A stretch of 64,000 nt of DNA, from assembly GCF_029946515.1 (NCBI RefSeq), contig NZ_JARZHH010000034.1, positions 1 to 64,000 of the forward strand, written 5' to 3'. Origin of the DNA: Polyangium sp. 6x1. GTDB lineage: Bacteria > Myxococcota_A > Polyangia > Polyangiales > Polyangiaceae. Positions within the stretch are counted from its first letter, which is position 1; each line of letters starts with the position of its first letter. A program made the translations under genes and the position numbers. The notes under the pieces are model-generated. The model saw nothing but the letters and a program-made list of their open reading frames with translations. It searched no databases and was not told where the DNA came from. This document shows positions 43,683-51,819 of the stretch, piece after piece.

Positions 43683-45116
43683 ATGGACGTCGCTACTTTC
43701 TCAACCGATAACGCTCAGAGCCTCAACGTCGGCCGATCTTCAATCGGCTCGAACACTCAGGTCCCCAACGTCGGCCTATCTTGCAGCCCTGCGCCGGTCG
43801 TCTTCAAGGACACGCTCTACGTGTTCCACCAGGGCTCTTGGGAAAGTGGTCAGGTTCGGTACACCACGAGCACCGATGGGGGCACCACGTGGAGCCAGGA
43901 CACGCAGATCGGCGGCTTTAGCATGTCGTATAGTCCGTCCGGTGTCGTCTTCAACGACAAACTCTACGTCTTCTACCACGGAGGCGGTAAGAACGGCCAA
44001 GTCTGGTACACCACCAGCACGGACGGTAGGAACTGGGTTGCTGACAAGCGGATCTCCAATGTCGGCATCACCGAAAGCCCTTCCGCGGTCGTCTTCAGGA
44101 ACAAGCTCTACGTCTTCCACCAGGGAAGCGGAGAGAACGGCCAAATCTGGTACACCAGCACCACGGACGGTAGCACGTGGGGCGCCGATACGCAGATTTC
44201 GGGCGTCGGCATGTCTGCGGCCCCCTCGACGGTCGTCTTCAATGATCGACTTTATCTCTTCTACCAGGGCAAAGGTGCGAATGGCTTGCTGTACTACCAG
44301 ACGTTTGACGGATCGAACTGGTCCGCTTATGTCACGATGTCGAACGTTGGCATAACGGCGAGTCCTTCTGCGATCGTGTTTGGTACCAGCCGCCTCTATG
44401 TCTTCCACCGTGGGGGCAGCCAGACCGGTGAGCTCTGGTTCTCATCCACCACCGACGGTTCGAGCTGGTTCGCCGACCAGAAGGTCAACGGCGCCAGCGC
44501 CTCCTGGAGTCCAGGGGCGGTCGAGTCCATGGGCATGCTCTCGGTCTTTTATCAGGGCGGGGGCAACAACGGCCAGCTCTGGACGTATGTCCACGATAAG
44601 ATGGAGATCGTCAAAGTGGAGTACGATCTGGACCAGGCCCAAACGACGGACAGGCACTTGGCCGTCATGTATACGACAACCGTCAACAATGACACCGATG
44701 TGGAGCAGACGCCCCAGACGGAGTTGGCCGGGTCCACGGAGGAAACCTCCTACTTCGAGAACAGCGAGACCTCCACCATCACCCTGGAGGCCGGCGTGCA
44801 GTTCATGGCGGCGATCCCCGTGGTGAAAGGCGAGGTGAGCGGCGCGCTCACGCTGGGCCTCTCGGAGGAGTCGACCCGAACGTACGGCGAAACGACGACC
44901 ATCAAAAAGGCGTACAAGAGAACCGTCCCCGTGACCGTCCCCCCGCACTCCTCGGTGGAGGTCACCCTCACCGTCGAGAAGTGCACCCTCGATGTCCCCT
45001 ACACGATGACCTTGCGCTCGAAGGACGGGATCGAAACGACGTGCCAGGGGATCTGGAAGGGGCTCACGAGCTGGAACGACGACGTCACGTACGGGGACCC
45101 CACGCGCCTGAAGTAG
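43683..45116 (+). CDS. Six-bladed beta-propeller lectin fused to an aerolysin-type pore-forming module
   Basis: 477 residues from ATG 43683, with GAGGAG five bases upstream; no signal peptide. Residues 35-305 are six repeats of about 48-49 residues, starting at 35, 84, 132, 180, 228 and 276, each of the form SPSxVVFxxxLYVFxxGxGxNGQxWY followed by STDGxxWxxD; this resembles PLL/tachylectin-type propeller lectins that bind sugars. Residues about 310-477 look like the aerolysin/ETX-MTX2 fold: Thr/Ser-rich strands with a segment (365-400) fit for membrane insertion, then LRSKDGIETTCQG and a WKG end. It likely binds glycans on a target cell and forms a pore. The gene is near 50% G+C in places, well below the backbone. 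Confidence 0.75.
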   Translation: MDVATFSTDNAQSLNVGRSSIGSNTQVPNVGLSCSPAPVVFKDTLYVFHQGSWESGQVRYTTSTDGGTTWSQDTQIGGFSMSYSPSGVVFNDKLYVFYHGGGKNGQVWYTTSTDGRNWVADKRISNVGITESPSAVVFRNKLYVFHQGSGENGQIWYTSTTDGSTWGADTQISGVGMSAAPSTVVFNDRLYLFYQGKGANGLLYYQTFDGSNWSAYVTMSNVGITASPSAIVFGTSRLYVFHRGGSQTGELWFSSTTDGSSWFADQKVNGASASWSPGAVESMGMLSVFYQGGGNNGQLWTYVHDKMEIVKVEYDLDQAQTTDRHLAVMYTTTVNNDTDVEQTPQTELAGSTEETSYFENSETSTITLEAGVQFMAAIPVVKGEVSGALTLGLSEESTRTYGETTTIKKAYKRTVPVTVPPHSSVEVTLTVEKCTLDVPYTMTLRSKDGIETTCQGIWKGLTSWNDDVTYGDPTRLK

Positions 45117-45183
45117 GCCGGTCGTCTCGCGCGGTGAGCAGGGCCTCCCGTTGCCCCCCGGCGGGACGCACGCGCAGCTTTCC

Positions 45184-45265
45184 GACCAGAAACGACAAGA
45201 GGCCGGCGCACGGTTCGGTCATGACGAACCAGCGAGGCCGCCCGGACGAATCCAGGCTCCCGCCG
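45184..45265 (+). repeat. 82-bp dispersed repeat, copy A
   Basis: About 94% identical to 45930-46010 in the same orientation. It contains a hairpin GGTTCG-loop-CGAACC whose stem is kept in both copies although the loop differs (by one indel and two changes), hinting at selection on structure. It lies between the toxin gene and the Cys-rich lipoprotein gene. Confidence 0.75.
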
Positions 45266-45326
45266 ACGGTCATTCGCTGAAAATCAACAATCACCTCCGA
45301 GAACCATCGAATGGGAGGCCCGCGCC

Positions 45327-45782
45327 TCACCCACCGGCGAGGCACTCGGGATTGCAGCGCTCGGCGATGCAACCATCGAGTCGCGTGGCGTCGTCGGAGG
45401 GCTCGAAGATCTCGCCGCACCTGGCGAGGCAGGTCTTGAGCATCGCAGCACGGTCGCTGTCTTCGAGCACGGGCATTCCGGCGGGAAGCGGCATGCGGCA
45501 TCCCATGCGGCACCCGAGCGCCTGGGCCGCGCCGGCGGTGAAGGCCACAGGCGGAGAACAGCAACGAGACTGGACGCACGGAGCACAGGACGCGGACAGG
45601 CTCTTCGTCATCGTGCATTCGGCGACAGGCGCGGGGCTCACCGGCGCCGGGGGCGCCTCCTCGCTGGGCATGCTCGTCGAGGCCGAGGTGGGCGCGGGGG
45701 TCGGGGCGGCGACGGGGCTCGGCTCTGAACCGCCACACGCGACGAGGAAAACGCCCAGCACAGGTACAGGATGAAGTTTCAT
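45327..45782 (-). CDS. Cys-rich lipoprotein
   Basis: 151 residues; lipobox LVAC (Cys16), a Pro/Ala/Ser-rich linker, and then a Cys-rich region with 12 Cys in the last 95 residues (SCAPCVQSRCCSPP, GCRMGCRMPLP, KTCLARCGEIF, DGCIAERCNPEC). This is likely a disulfide-bonded, surface-exposed domain, a pattern frequent in myxobacterial lipoproteins. Function unknown. It is flanked on both sides by copies of the 82-bp repeat. Confidence 0.7.
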   Translation of the reverse strand: MKLHPVPVLGVFLVACGGSEPSPVAAPTPAPTSASTSMPSEEAPPAPVSPAPVAECTMTKSLSASCAPCVQSRCCSPPVAFTAGAAQALGCRMGCRMPLPAGMPVLEDSDRAAMLKTCLARCGEIFEPSDDATRLDGCIAERCNPECLAGG

Positions 45783-46177
45783 GCGCGCACGCTATAGCAC
45801 TCTCGCGCGGGTCCACCGCCGCGTCGTCGACCATCGCAGGCGCCGCAAGCGCGCCGACCGAGGCGGTGCGCAGGTTCATGCCCGGGCAGCGCATTGAACC
45901 CGTGGACGAACCTTTCTCTCCCAGGCAACGACCGGAAACGACAAGAGCCCGGCGCACGGTTCGGCATAACGAACCAGCGAGGCCGCCCGGACGAATCCAG
46001 GCTCCTGCCGCCAGCCGGCCCCCGCGAACTGGCACGAAACAGAAGTCAACGGCGCAAGTAGCGTTTACATGAGCGGGGCCCCCTTGCACGAGGGGGCCCT
46101 CGCGGCGCTCGGCAAGGCGATCGAGCGAGCACGCCGCAGGAGCCTGCAGGGCTTGAGCGGCGCTCGCGCTTTGACGC
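45783..46177. other. Intergenic stretch holding repeat copy B and a GC hairpin
   Basis: No gene is supported. It carries repeat copy B (45930-46010) and a perfect 8-bp stem (GGGCCCCC/GGGGGCCC, 46076-46099) that could end transcription of the haloperoxidase gene, which stops at 46178 on the minus strand. There is no T-run. Confidence 0.5.
45930..46010 (+). repeat. 82-bp dispersed repeat, copy B
   Basis: Direct-orientation copy of 45184-45265 (81 bases), keeping GGTTCG...CGAACC and the following CGAGGCCGCCCGGACGAATC stretch. The two copies flank the Cys-rich lipoprotein gene. Confidence 0.75.
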
Positions 46178-47656
46178 TCAGGGCGTCGTACCGGCGATAT
46201 GTGCCTTCACAAACTCATAGGCCAGATCGCCGATGGGACTGCATAGGTCTCGACCAGAAGAAATGGACGCCAAGAAGTGAACGCCGCCCCAGTTACGGCT
46301 CATTCCGCATATTTCCTCGAATTGCGTCCACGTCGCGAAGCTCAACGTGATATCCTGCGCCGGTGTGATGCCCGGCTCCACGAGCGAGGAGCCCTGGGGG
46401 ATCGACACGACCCATCCAAGATTGTCGCTCCCGAGGAAACGGCGGCTGGCCTCTGCGTGCGCGGCGCAGAAGCACGCTGAGCCGGACGGATATTCGGGGT
46501 GATCGGCGACATTCAAGTAACTCTTCCACTGAGAGGCTGGGAGATCGGTGACCGTGCCCTTGCCAGGACCACCCCACGCTTGGACGGGTGTATCTCCATA
46601 AAGAACGCGAATCGCCGTAAAAGGCCGTACGGCGTCGTAGCGAAGTTTTTCTTGCCAAGTGGCGATGCCGCCGTCGAATGCCGCAAGGTTGACAAGGAAG
46701 TCAAGCTGAACGAACTCGTCCAGCGTAAGCCCATGGGTCGCGGCGGCGAAGGCTGTCGAGGCCCCGAGACTACGGATCTTGTCATTGAAGAATTCCGCAG
46801 TCATCTTCTGCGCGTCCGTCAGTGCCGCTGAAACCTGTAGCACCTGGTCGGCCTGTTCCTTGTAATCGGCGAAGCCGACACCCTTCCCGAACCCATTCCC
46901 TTTCCACCTGCTCATGAACGGCGGTGGTGAGAAAAATATGCTCGGATCGGCGTAAGAGAACGGCGTGGTAACGCTCCACTGCGGGGTCACGAACTGCTGC
47001 ACCAGGAAAATCCCGTTACCCGTCGTGGTAATGTTCGGCTGCCACCGCGAGGCATCCTTGACGACGTAGGCTGTATTGACGGGTGAGTAGCCCAGATAAT
47101 CGGCGTAGGGCTGGCAATTGTAGAGGCAACCGCCCTCATCACCGAGCTGGTTCATACCGTCATGCTCTCTGGCGCTCACCACTGCTGCGCCCGCCACATT
47201 GCCTATGCCGACCGCTGTCGTGATGTCCGTGGAGGTATCGTTCGGGTCGAGACCAACCGAAAGCAACATGTCGGTCCACACATCCGCCTCTTTCGGAATG
47301 AGGCTGTTCAGTGTGCGATATGATGCATACAAGAGTGCGATGTTCTTGTTGCGGTTCGTCACGGACTCCCCGGGCGGCCGCCGTCCAAGGCGCGAGTATA
47401 CCCCCACCGTGGTCGGACCGTAGGGAGCAATGGCATCGAACCATGCTGTCGTAGTGACCGCTGTGACGCGAAGAATCAGCGACGCGTCACTCGGGCTCAC
47501 GGTCGATAAAATCACCGGAGCCGCGGTTTGCACGACGACCTCGAGGGCGGCGTTTCCAGTGTCCAAATCGAATGCGCTCGCCGGCCGCGCAGAATGTATG
47601 GCAGCAAGCGCGAGTCCAGAAGCGAGTAATGTTTTAATGATGTTTGTGGAACGCAT
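46178..47656 (-). CDS. Vanadium haloperoxidase-family protein, secreted
   Basis: 492 residues from ATG 47656 with GAGGGGG upstream; signal peptide ending ARPASA-FDLD. Vanadate-site motifs of the PAP2/vanadium haloperoxidase family are present in order: K337 and R344 in EKLRYDAVRP, then YPSGS at 389-393, H400 and R454/H460 in SRNWGGVHF. The His that follows PSG in chloroperoxidase is Ser here (PSGS), with H400 seven residues on. Substitution of this acid/base His may change or abolish halogenation. It could halogenate or oxidise outside the cell. G+C is near 57%, lower than the backbone. The related DUF1214 fragment and hydrolase lie nearby. Confidence 0.78.
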   Translation of the reverse strand: MRSTNIIKTLLASGLALAAIHSARPASAFDLDTGNAALEVVVQTAAPVILSTVSPSDASLILRVTAVTTTAWFDAIAPYGPTTVGVYSRLGRRPPGESVTNRNKNIALLYASYRTLNSLIPKEADVWTDMLLSVGLDPNDTSTDITTAVGIGNVAGAAVVSAREHDGMNQLGDEGGCLYNCQPYADYLGYSPVNTAYVVKDASRWQPNITTTGNGIFLVQQFVTPQWSVTTPFSYADPSIFFSPPPFMSRWKGNGFGKGVGFADYKEQADQVLQVSAALTDAQKMTAEFFNDKIRSLGASTAFAAATHGLTLDEFVQLDFLVNLAAFDGGIATWQEKLRYDAVRPFTAIRVLYGDTPVQAWGGPGKGTVTDLPASQWKSYLNVADHPEYPSGSACFCAAHAEASRRFLGSDNLGWVVSIPQGSSLVEPGITPAQDITLSFATWTQFEEICGMSRNWGGVHFLASISSGRDLCSPIGDLAYEFVKAHIAGTTP

Positions 47657-47859
47657 ACATCCCCCTCTATTGATTTTTCGCAGTGTTGCGCGTTTTTCGG
47701 TTCGTGCAAGCCGCTTGTTGCGCTGGCTCGAAATCGCGTATTGGTTGTACGTTATTGACGCTTTCGACCGTTCCTGAGCTATGGATGGCCCGCCGTTGAC
47801 GGACGATCCGCCCCTAACGCGTCTAGGACAAATGAGCCAAGAGTTCCGCCTCCTCGGAC

Positions 47860-48180
47860 GTGCCCGCGCAGGACTTCTGGTCCGTCGTCGTCTACGATCC
47901 GCAGACGCGCTCCGAGCTCCAGACGAGCCAACCGTTTCCGAGCAAGAACAGCCAGCGGAGTGAACTCGCAAGGAACACGGATGGCTCTTATGACCTCTAT
48001 TTCGGGCCGAAGCAGCCGCCCGAGAGTCCCCCGAACAACGAGATCGATACCATCGAAGGAAAGGGGTGGTTCGGTATGCTCCGCCTCTACGGGCCGCTGG
48101 CTCCCTGGTTCGAAAAGACGTGGCGCCCTGGCGAGATCGAGCTGATACGCGCCGCATCCCCCGGCGCAACAGGCCTCTGA
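47860..48180 (+). pseudogene. C-terminal fragment of a DUF1254/DUF1214 protein
   Basis: 106 residues in frame from GTG 47860, matching only the DUF1214 C-terminal part: FWSVVVYDPQTR, NTDGSYDLYFGP, IEGKGWFGMLRLYGPLAPW and KTWRPGEIE. Full-length family members are about 450 residues, and no N-terminal part exists upstream, where the divergent haloperoxidase lies. It is a truncated remnant, although the remaining frame is still open. Confidence 0.75.
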
Positions 48181-48225
48181 TCGCGCCAGGAAACGGAAAT
48201 GAGACCTCAGCTCTGCGTTTCTTGA

Positions 48226-48333
48226 TCAACGCGCGACGGCGACGCGACGGCGCGAGAGCGTCTCGGAGAGGCTCTCGTGGAAGTGCTTCCTGTACTCGAC
48301 GCGAAACCGCCCCGCACTGCCGAAGCCCATCAG
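48226..48333 (-). pseudogene. C-terminal remnant of an AraC-family regulator
   Basis: On the minus strand it encodes MGFGSAGRFRVEYRKHFHES followed by LSETLSRRR and a stop. This is the second-helix signature of AraC HTH domains (GFGSxSRFxxxFRxxFGxSPSE). The N-terminal 250 or so residues of a normal AraC protein are absent; the frame ends upstream at the paralogue-tail junction. Confidence 0.75.
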
Positions 48334-48406
48334 GCGGGCGAAGCGCGCGGCGAAGGGGAAGCAGGGATCCAAGACGCCGGAGGGGTGAGGCGCCGGGGGG
48401 CGGTTG
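48334..48406 (+). pseudogene. 3' tail remnant of the 51820-type paralogue
   Basis: In frame it encodes RAKRAAKGKQGSKTPEG and TGA, matching RAKRAAKGKQGAETPEG at the end of the protein at 51820-52605. The following non-coding bases (a GGCG...GGGGG...GCGGTTG run) also match 52606-52625. Only the tail of the gene is present; it butts against the AraC remnant. Confidence 0.7.
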
Positions 48407-48640
48407 CTTTCGCACGATTTCCCTCCCGCGATGCGCCCTGCCACCTCGCGCCCCCTTCTCGGCCTTCGGCGGATCGACTATTCTCTTGAGCTCATGGTGC
48501 GAGCCTGGATCGTCCGCGCCACGGCTCGGGCCCTCGTCCTGGCCTCGCGCTAGGACCCCGCCCGCCGCGTCGCCGTTCGATCCGTTCACGGTGCTCGTCC
48601 GTATTGGGGAGCCATTTCTTCTCATGCTCAGGAGCTCGTC

Positions 48641-49660
48641 ATGCGCATTCTCGTTCTCATCCTATCCTTGTTCCTGCTGACTGCTGCCGCGCCGACACCT
48701 GCGCTTGCCACCCCCTCGGTGGTCGTACGGCCCGTGGCCTTCACGGTCACGAACCCATTGGAGCTCGGTGTGCTCCGGACGGTGCGGGGCTCGCTTTATC
48801 TCCCCGCCAACGCCCCCCTGTGCCGGAAGTCGGTGATGCTCCTCATCCCGGGGCTCTCGTACGGCGCCTGGGCCTACGACTTCCCGCTCGAGCCAGACAC
48901 GTACTCGGTCGCGCGCGCCCTGGCGTCCCAGGGCTTCCCGGCGGTCGCCATCGACAATCTGGGTTATGGCGCGTCGGATCACCCCAATGGCTACACCCTC
49001 ACGGTGGAGTCCTACGCGGCGATGACGTCGCAGATCGTGACGCAGCTCCGGACCGGTCTGTACCAGACGTCTTTGCTGTCCTTGCCCATTGCGTTCACGC
49101 GGGTCGGGCTCATGGGCCATTCGGCGGGCACCGAAATCGCCGAGCTGACGGCCGGCCTCTTCGGTGGTGTCGACGTGGTCATTGCCACGGCGTACACGCA
49201 CGTTCCCACGCCGCGCATCTTGACGGACTTCACCACGGGGGACACCGTGCGCGCCGCTCTGTCCGATCGGGAGTACTTCGGTGGGACGCCGGAGCAGCGG
49301 ACCGAGTACATGTACAATCTCTCCGTCGCGGATCCGGCCGTGGTTGCTCTCGACACGGCGATGGCCGAGCTCACACCCTCGGGCGAGATTCTTTCCATGA
49401 GCTCACAGCCCTCGCGGCTGGTCATGCCCCTCATTACCGCGCCTGTGTTGCTGGTGCTCGCGGAGCAGGACATTCTCTTCCCGCCGGACGTTTTGGGGGT
49501 GCCCGTGGGCGAGCTGGAGCTGGCCCTCTTTGCCTTGTCGGGGGACAAGGAGCTCTACGTCGTCCCCGACGCCGGGCACTCGTTCATGCTTCACACGAAT
49601 GCGCCGGAGACCAACGCTGTCATCGTGGATTGGCTGTCCGAGCGAATTCCGGCTTGCTAG
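48641..49660 (+). CDS. Secreted alpha/beta hydrolase
   Basis: 339 residues with a signal peptide (ILVLILSLFLLTAAAPTPALA). Alpha/beta-hydrolase signs: the nucleophile elbow GHSAG (Ser near residue 160), a catalytic Asp in LAEQDILFPPD and His in PDAGHSF near the end, so the triad is complete. An oxyanion-type GLSYG lies upstream. It is likely an esterase or lipase-like hydrolase in the periplasm or outside. It sits between the low-G+C remnants and the PLAT-RCC1 gene. Confidence 0.85.
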   Translation: MRILVLILSLFLLTAAAPTPALATPSVVVRPVAFTVTNPLELGVLRTVRGSLYLPANAPLCRKSVMLLIPGLSYGAWAYDFPLEPDTYSVARALASQGFPAVAIDNLGYGASDHPNGYTLTVESYAAMTSQIVTQLRTGLYQTSLLSLPIAFTRVGLMGHSAGTEIAELTAGLFGGVDVVIATAYTHVPTPRILTDFTTGDTVRAALSDREYFGGTPEQRTEYMYNLSVADPAVVALDTAMAELTPSGEILSMSSQPSRLVMPLITAPVLLVLAEQDILFPPDVLGVPVGELELALFALSGDKELYVVPDAGHSFMLHTNAPETNAVIVDWLSERIPAC

Positions 49661-49760
49661 CATTTCGCCGTCACGCTGGTCGACGGAGATGGGGCGCAGC
49701 GGTGTTTGGTGTCGATCGCGAGCCTGTCGATCGCTTTCGAGGTTACCTCCGAGCCCTGCT

Positions 49761-49810
49761 CTTCCCCCGGATCCGTGGACAAGTACGTTTGTCCACGGGA
49801 GCGGGGGAAG
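49761..49810. terminator. Long imperfect hairpin between convergent genes
   Basis: Two 22-base arms, 49761-49782 and 49789-49810, pair at 19 of 22 positions, with one three-base internal mismatch and a 6-base loop. It lies in the 192-base gap between the stop of the hydrolase (49660) and the stop of the PLAT-RCC1 gene (49853). It probably ends transcription from both sides, although neither arm is followed by a T-run. The three-base internal mismatch is like that of the palindromic element at 14218 and 22677. Confidence 0.6.
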
Positions 49811-49852
49811 AGCACTGCGACGAATGCGGGGCCATTCGTCGCGAGCGCGTGG

Positions 49853-51337
49853 TCAGCGGGCCGCCACGCAGTGCCAGCCGCCGGCGGCGATGGCCTTGAT
49901 GCCGGTGAGCTCCGGCAGCTCGACCAGCTTGTCTCTGGTGGTGATCAGGGTGCCGTCGCCGAGCTGGCCCCAGTTGTTGGCGCCCCACATCCGCACCGTG
50001 CCATCCCGTAGCAGCACGAGGCCGTGCCAGCCGCCGGCGGCGATGGCCGTGACGCCGGTGAGGTCGAACGCCCTCTCCGGCGTGGCGCTGTACCCGACGG
50101 TCGGGCGGTTGGCAAGCTGGCCCCAGTTGTTGAGGCCCCAGACCCATACCGTACCATCCTCGAGCAGCGCCATGCTGTAGCTCTCGTCGAAGTCGGCATT
50201 GGTGCTGGCCGCGATGGCCTTGACGCCGGAGAGGTTCAAAACCTTCACCGGCGTGTCCATGCTGGCGCTCACGGTGCCGTTGCCGAGCTGGCCGAAGTTG
50301 TTTTGCCCCCAGGACCACACCGTGCCGTCCTCGAGCAGCGCCAGGCTGTGCCGCCAGCCGGCCGAAATGGCCTTGGCCTTGACCCCGCCGAAATCCGAGA
50401 TCTTCACCGGCACGGGCTTGCTGGTGGTGCTGGTGGTGGCGGCGTTGCCGAGCTGGCCGTTGCCGTCGTAGCCCCAGGCCCAGATCTCGCCATTCTCCAG
50501 CAAGGCGAGGCCGTGCCAGCCGCCGGCCGAGATGGCCTTGACCCCGCGCAGCCCGACCACCTCACCGGCGCCCTGAATGCCGACGCTGCCGATGCCGAGC
50601 TGGCCATAGTCATTGCGTCCCCAGGCCCGTACGGTGCCATCCTCGAGCAGCGCCAGGGATTGCCAGGTGCCGGCGCTGATGGCTTTCGCGCGCAGCCCGA
50701 GCTTGCTGAGGTGCGAGACCTCCACCGCTTTGGTCGGGGTGGTCGTGGTGTCATCGCCGAGCTGGCCGAAGTTGTTGGCGCCCCACGCCATCATGGAGCC
50801 ATTCTCCATCAGCGCCAGGTTATGCCAGCCGCCGGACGCCAGGGCTCGGACGCCGTAATCGGTGAGGTGCGACAGCGTCATCGGCTTATTGCGGATCGGT
50901 TCCGCGTCGCCGTCCGCCTGCCTCCAGTTGTTGGCCCCCCAGGCCCAGTCCACCGACAGCGTGGGTGTCACCACGGTGCCCGGCTTGAGAAGCTCGCCCG
51001 TGAGGGTCCGGGACAGCCCGCCGTCCTGCGACAGCCACGCGCCGCAGCGGAAGATCCACTCCGCGCCGGTCGCCTCGTCCTTGATCAGCACCTTGTCCAG
51101 GAACCAGGCCGCGGCGTCGCCGGTGTTATCGTGGCGAATGGTGACGCTCTGCAGATCTCCCAGATCCGGAGACTCGATAGGGAATCTACGGGTCGTGCCG
51201 ACTCCGAAATCGCCCGCGAGATTCTGCTCGGGGGTGGCGCCGAGGGCGCCCTTGAGGGTGATGTAGACCTTGGCGCGCGTGTCGGCGTGTTGCTTGGTGC
51301 CGGTGATCGCGGTGACCGTATAGCGTTTTGAAGACAT
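49853..51337 (-). CDS. PLAT domain fused to an RCC1-type propeller
   Basis: 494 residues from ATG 51337 with an AAGGA ribosome site; the frame extends 80 codons upstream into the tandem array and is ignored there. Residues 4-120 match a PLAT/LH2 beta-sandwich (YTVTAITGTKQHADTRAKVY, DNTGDAAAWFLDKVLIKDEAT, then FRCGAWLSQ). Residues 130-494 carry seven RCC1-type blades (WGANNWRQADGD, AWGANNFGQLGDDT, AWGRNDYGQLG, AWGYDGNGQLGN, SWGQNNFGQLGNGT, VWGLNNWGQLAN, MWGANNWGQLGDGT). There is no signal peptide. PLAT domains bind membranes or lipids, so this is probably a lipid-binding propeller. The combination is unusual. Confidence 0.85.
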   Translation of the reverse strand: MSSKRYTVTAITGTKQHADTRAKVYITLKGALGATPEQNLAGDFGVGTTRRFPIESPDLGDLQSVTIRHDNTGDAAAWFLDKVLIKDEATGAEWIFRCGAWLSQDGGLSRTLTGELLKPGTVVTPTLSVDWAWGANNWRQADGDAEPIRNKPMTLSHLTDYGVRALASGGWHNLALMENGSMMAWGANNFGQLGDDTTTTPTKAVEVSHLSKLGLRAKAISAGTWQSLALLEDGTVRAWGRNDYGQLGIGSVGIQGAGEVVGLRGVKAISAGGWHGLALLENGEIWAWGYDGNGQLGNAATTSTTSKPVPVKISDFGGVKAKAISAGWRHSLALLEDGTVWSWGQNNFGQLGNGTVSASMDTPVKVLNLSGVKAIAASTNADFDESYSMALLEDGTVWVWGLNNWGQLANRPTVGYSATPERAFDLTGVTAIAAGGWHGLVLLRDGTVRMWGANNWGQLGDGTLITTRDKLVELPELTGIKAIAAGGWHCVAAR

Positions 51338-51819
51338 CGTAGCAGTCCTTGCTTTGCCGTGCGCCAACGAGGGTGTCTCGTTGCTTACGGTGCCGCCGTA
51401 CCTCAGGTCGGTTTTCCAGTCACGGCTTTTGCCGAAAGAGCAGGAGATCGGCGCCCGGTCCGGGGGGTGACGGAACCGACCTCGGAGGTGGGGTTCGAGC
51501 TTCGCGCGGCGCTCGGAGCCAACGCCGAGGTTCCCTTCGAGGCCCGCGCGGAGCTCCAACCCGACCTTCGAGGTCACCTTCGAGGTCCGCGCGGAGCTCC
51601 AACCCGACCTTCGAGGTCACCTTCGAGGTCCGCGCGATGCTCCGAACCGACCTCCGAGGTTCCCTTCGAGGTCTGCGCCGAGCCGCGAACCGACCTCCGA
51701 GGTCACCTTCGAGGTCCGCGCGGCGCTCGGAGCCAACCTCGGAGGTCGGTCTTCGTATCCCGACGCACTTTCTCTTGCCCCTTGCCAGCCCTTCTGTGCG
51801 AGCTGTACAGTCCCGTACC
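51338..51819. other. Divergent promoter region with tandem array
   Basis: 482 bases between the divergent PLAT-RCC1 and paralogue-2 genes. Half of it is the 43-bp array. The array unit length is not a multiple of three, so it is not coding; open frames across it change register at each unit. Confidence 0.6.
51494..51749. repeat. Six-unit tandem array with 43-bp period
   Basis: Units start at 51494, 51536, 51579, 51622, 51665 and 51708. The core units are TTCGAGGTCCGCGCG plus a variable part, with the alternating motif GACCTCCGAGGT or GACCTTCGAGGTC at a regular place. The inner units are 43 bases each and differ at a few positions (for example GGAGCTCCAACC or GATGCTCCGAACC). Each unit has an inverted ACCT(C/T)CGAGGT, so the array presents six evenly spaced dyads. 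Confidence 0.85.

Larger units (their letters stand above)
48181..48640. other. Gene-remnant stretch
   Basis: Holds the AraC-type C-terminal remnant (48226-48333) and the tail of a paralogue of 51820 (48334-48406). The rest (48407-48640) shows nothing supportable beyond the leader of the hydrolase gene. Confidence 0.6.

Noticed and set aside
45085..46089. Open frame of 334 codons on the minus strand over the Cys-rich lipoprotein region
   Set aside because: It overlaps a better gene with a lipobox and runs through both repeat copies; the translation is Arg/Pro/Ala-rich.
51494..51749. CRISPR-like tandem units of 43 bases
   Set aside because: There are no unique spacers between units; the repeats are contiguous, and no cas genes are present.
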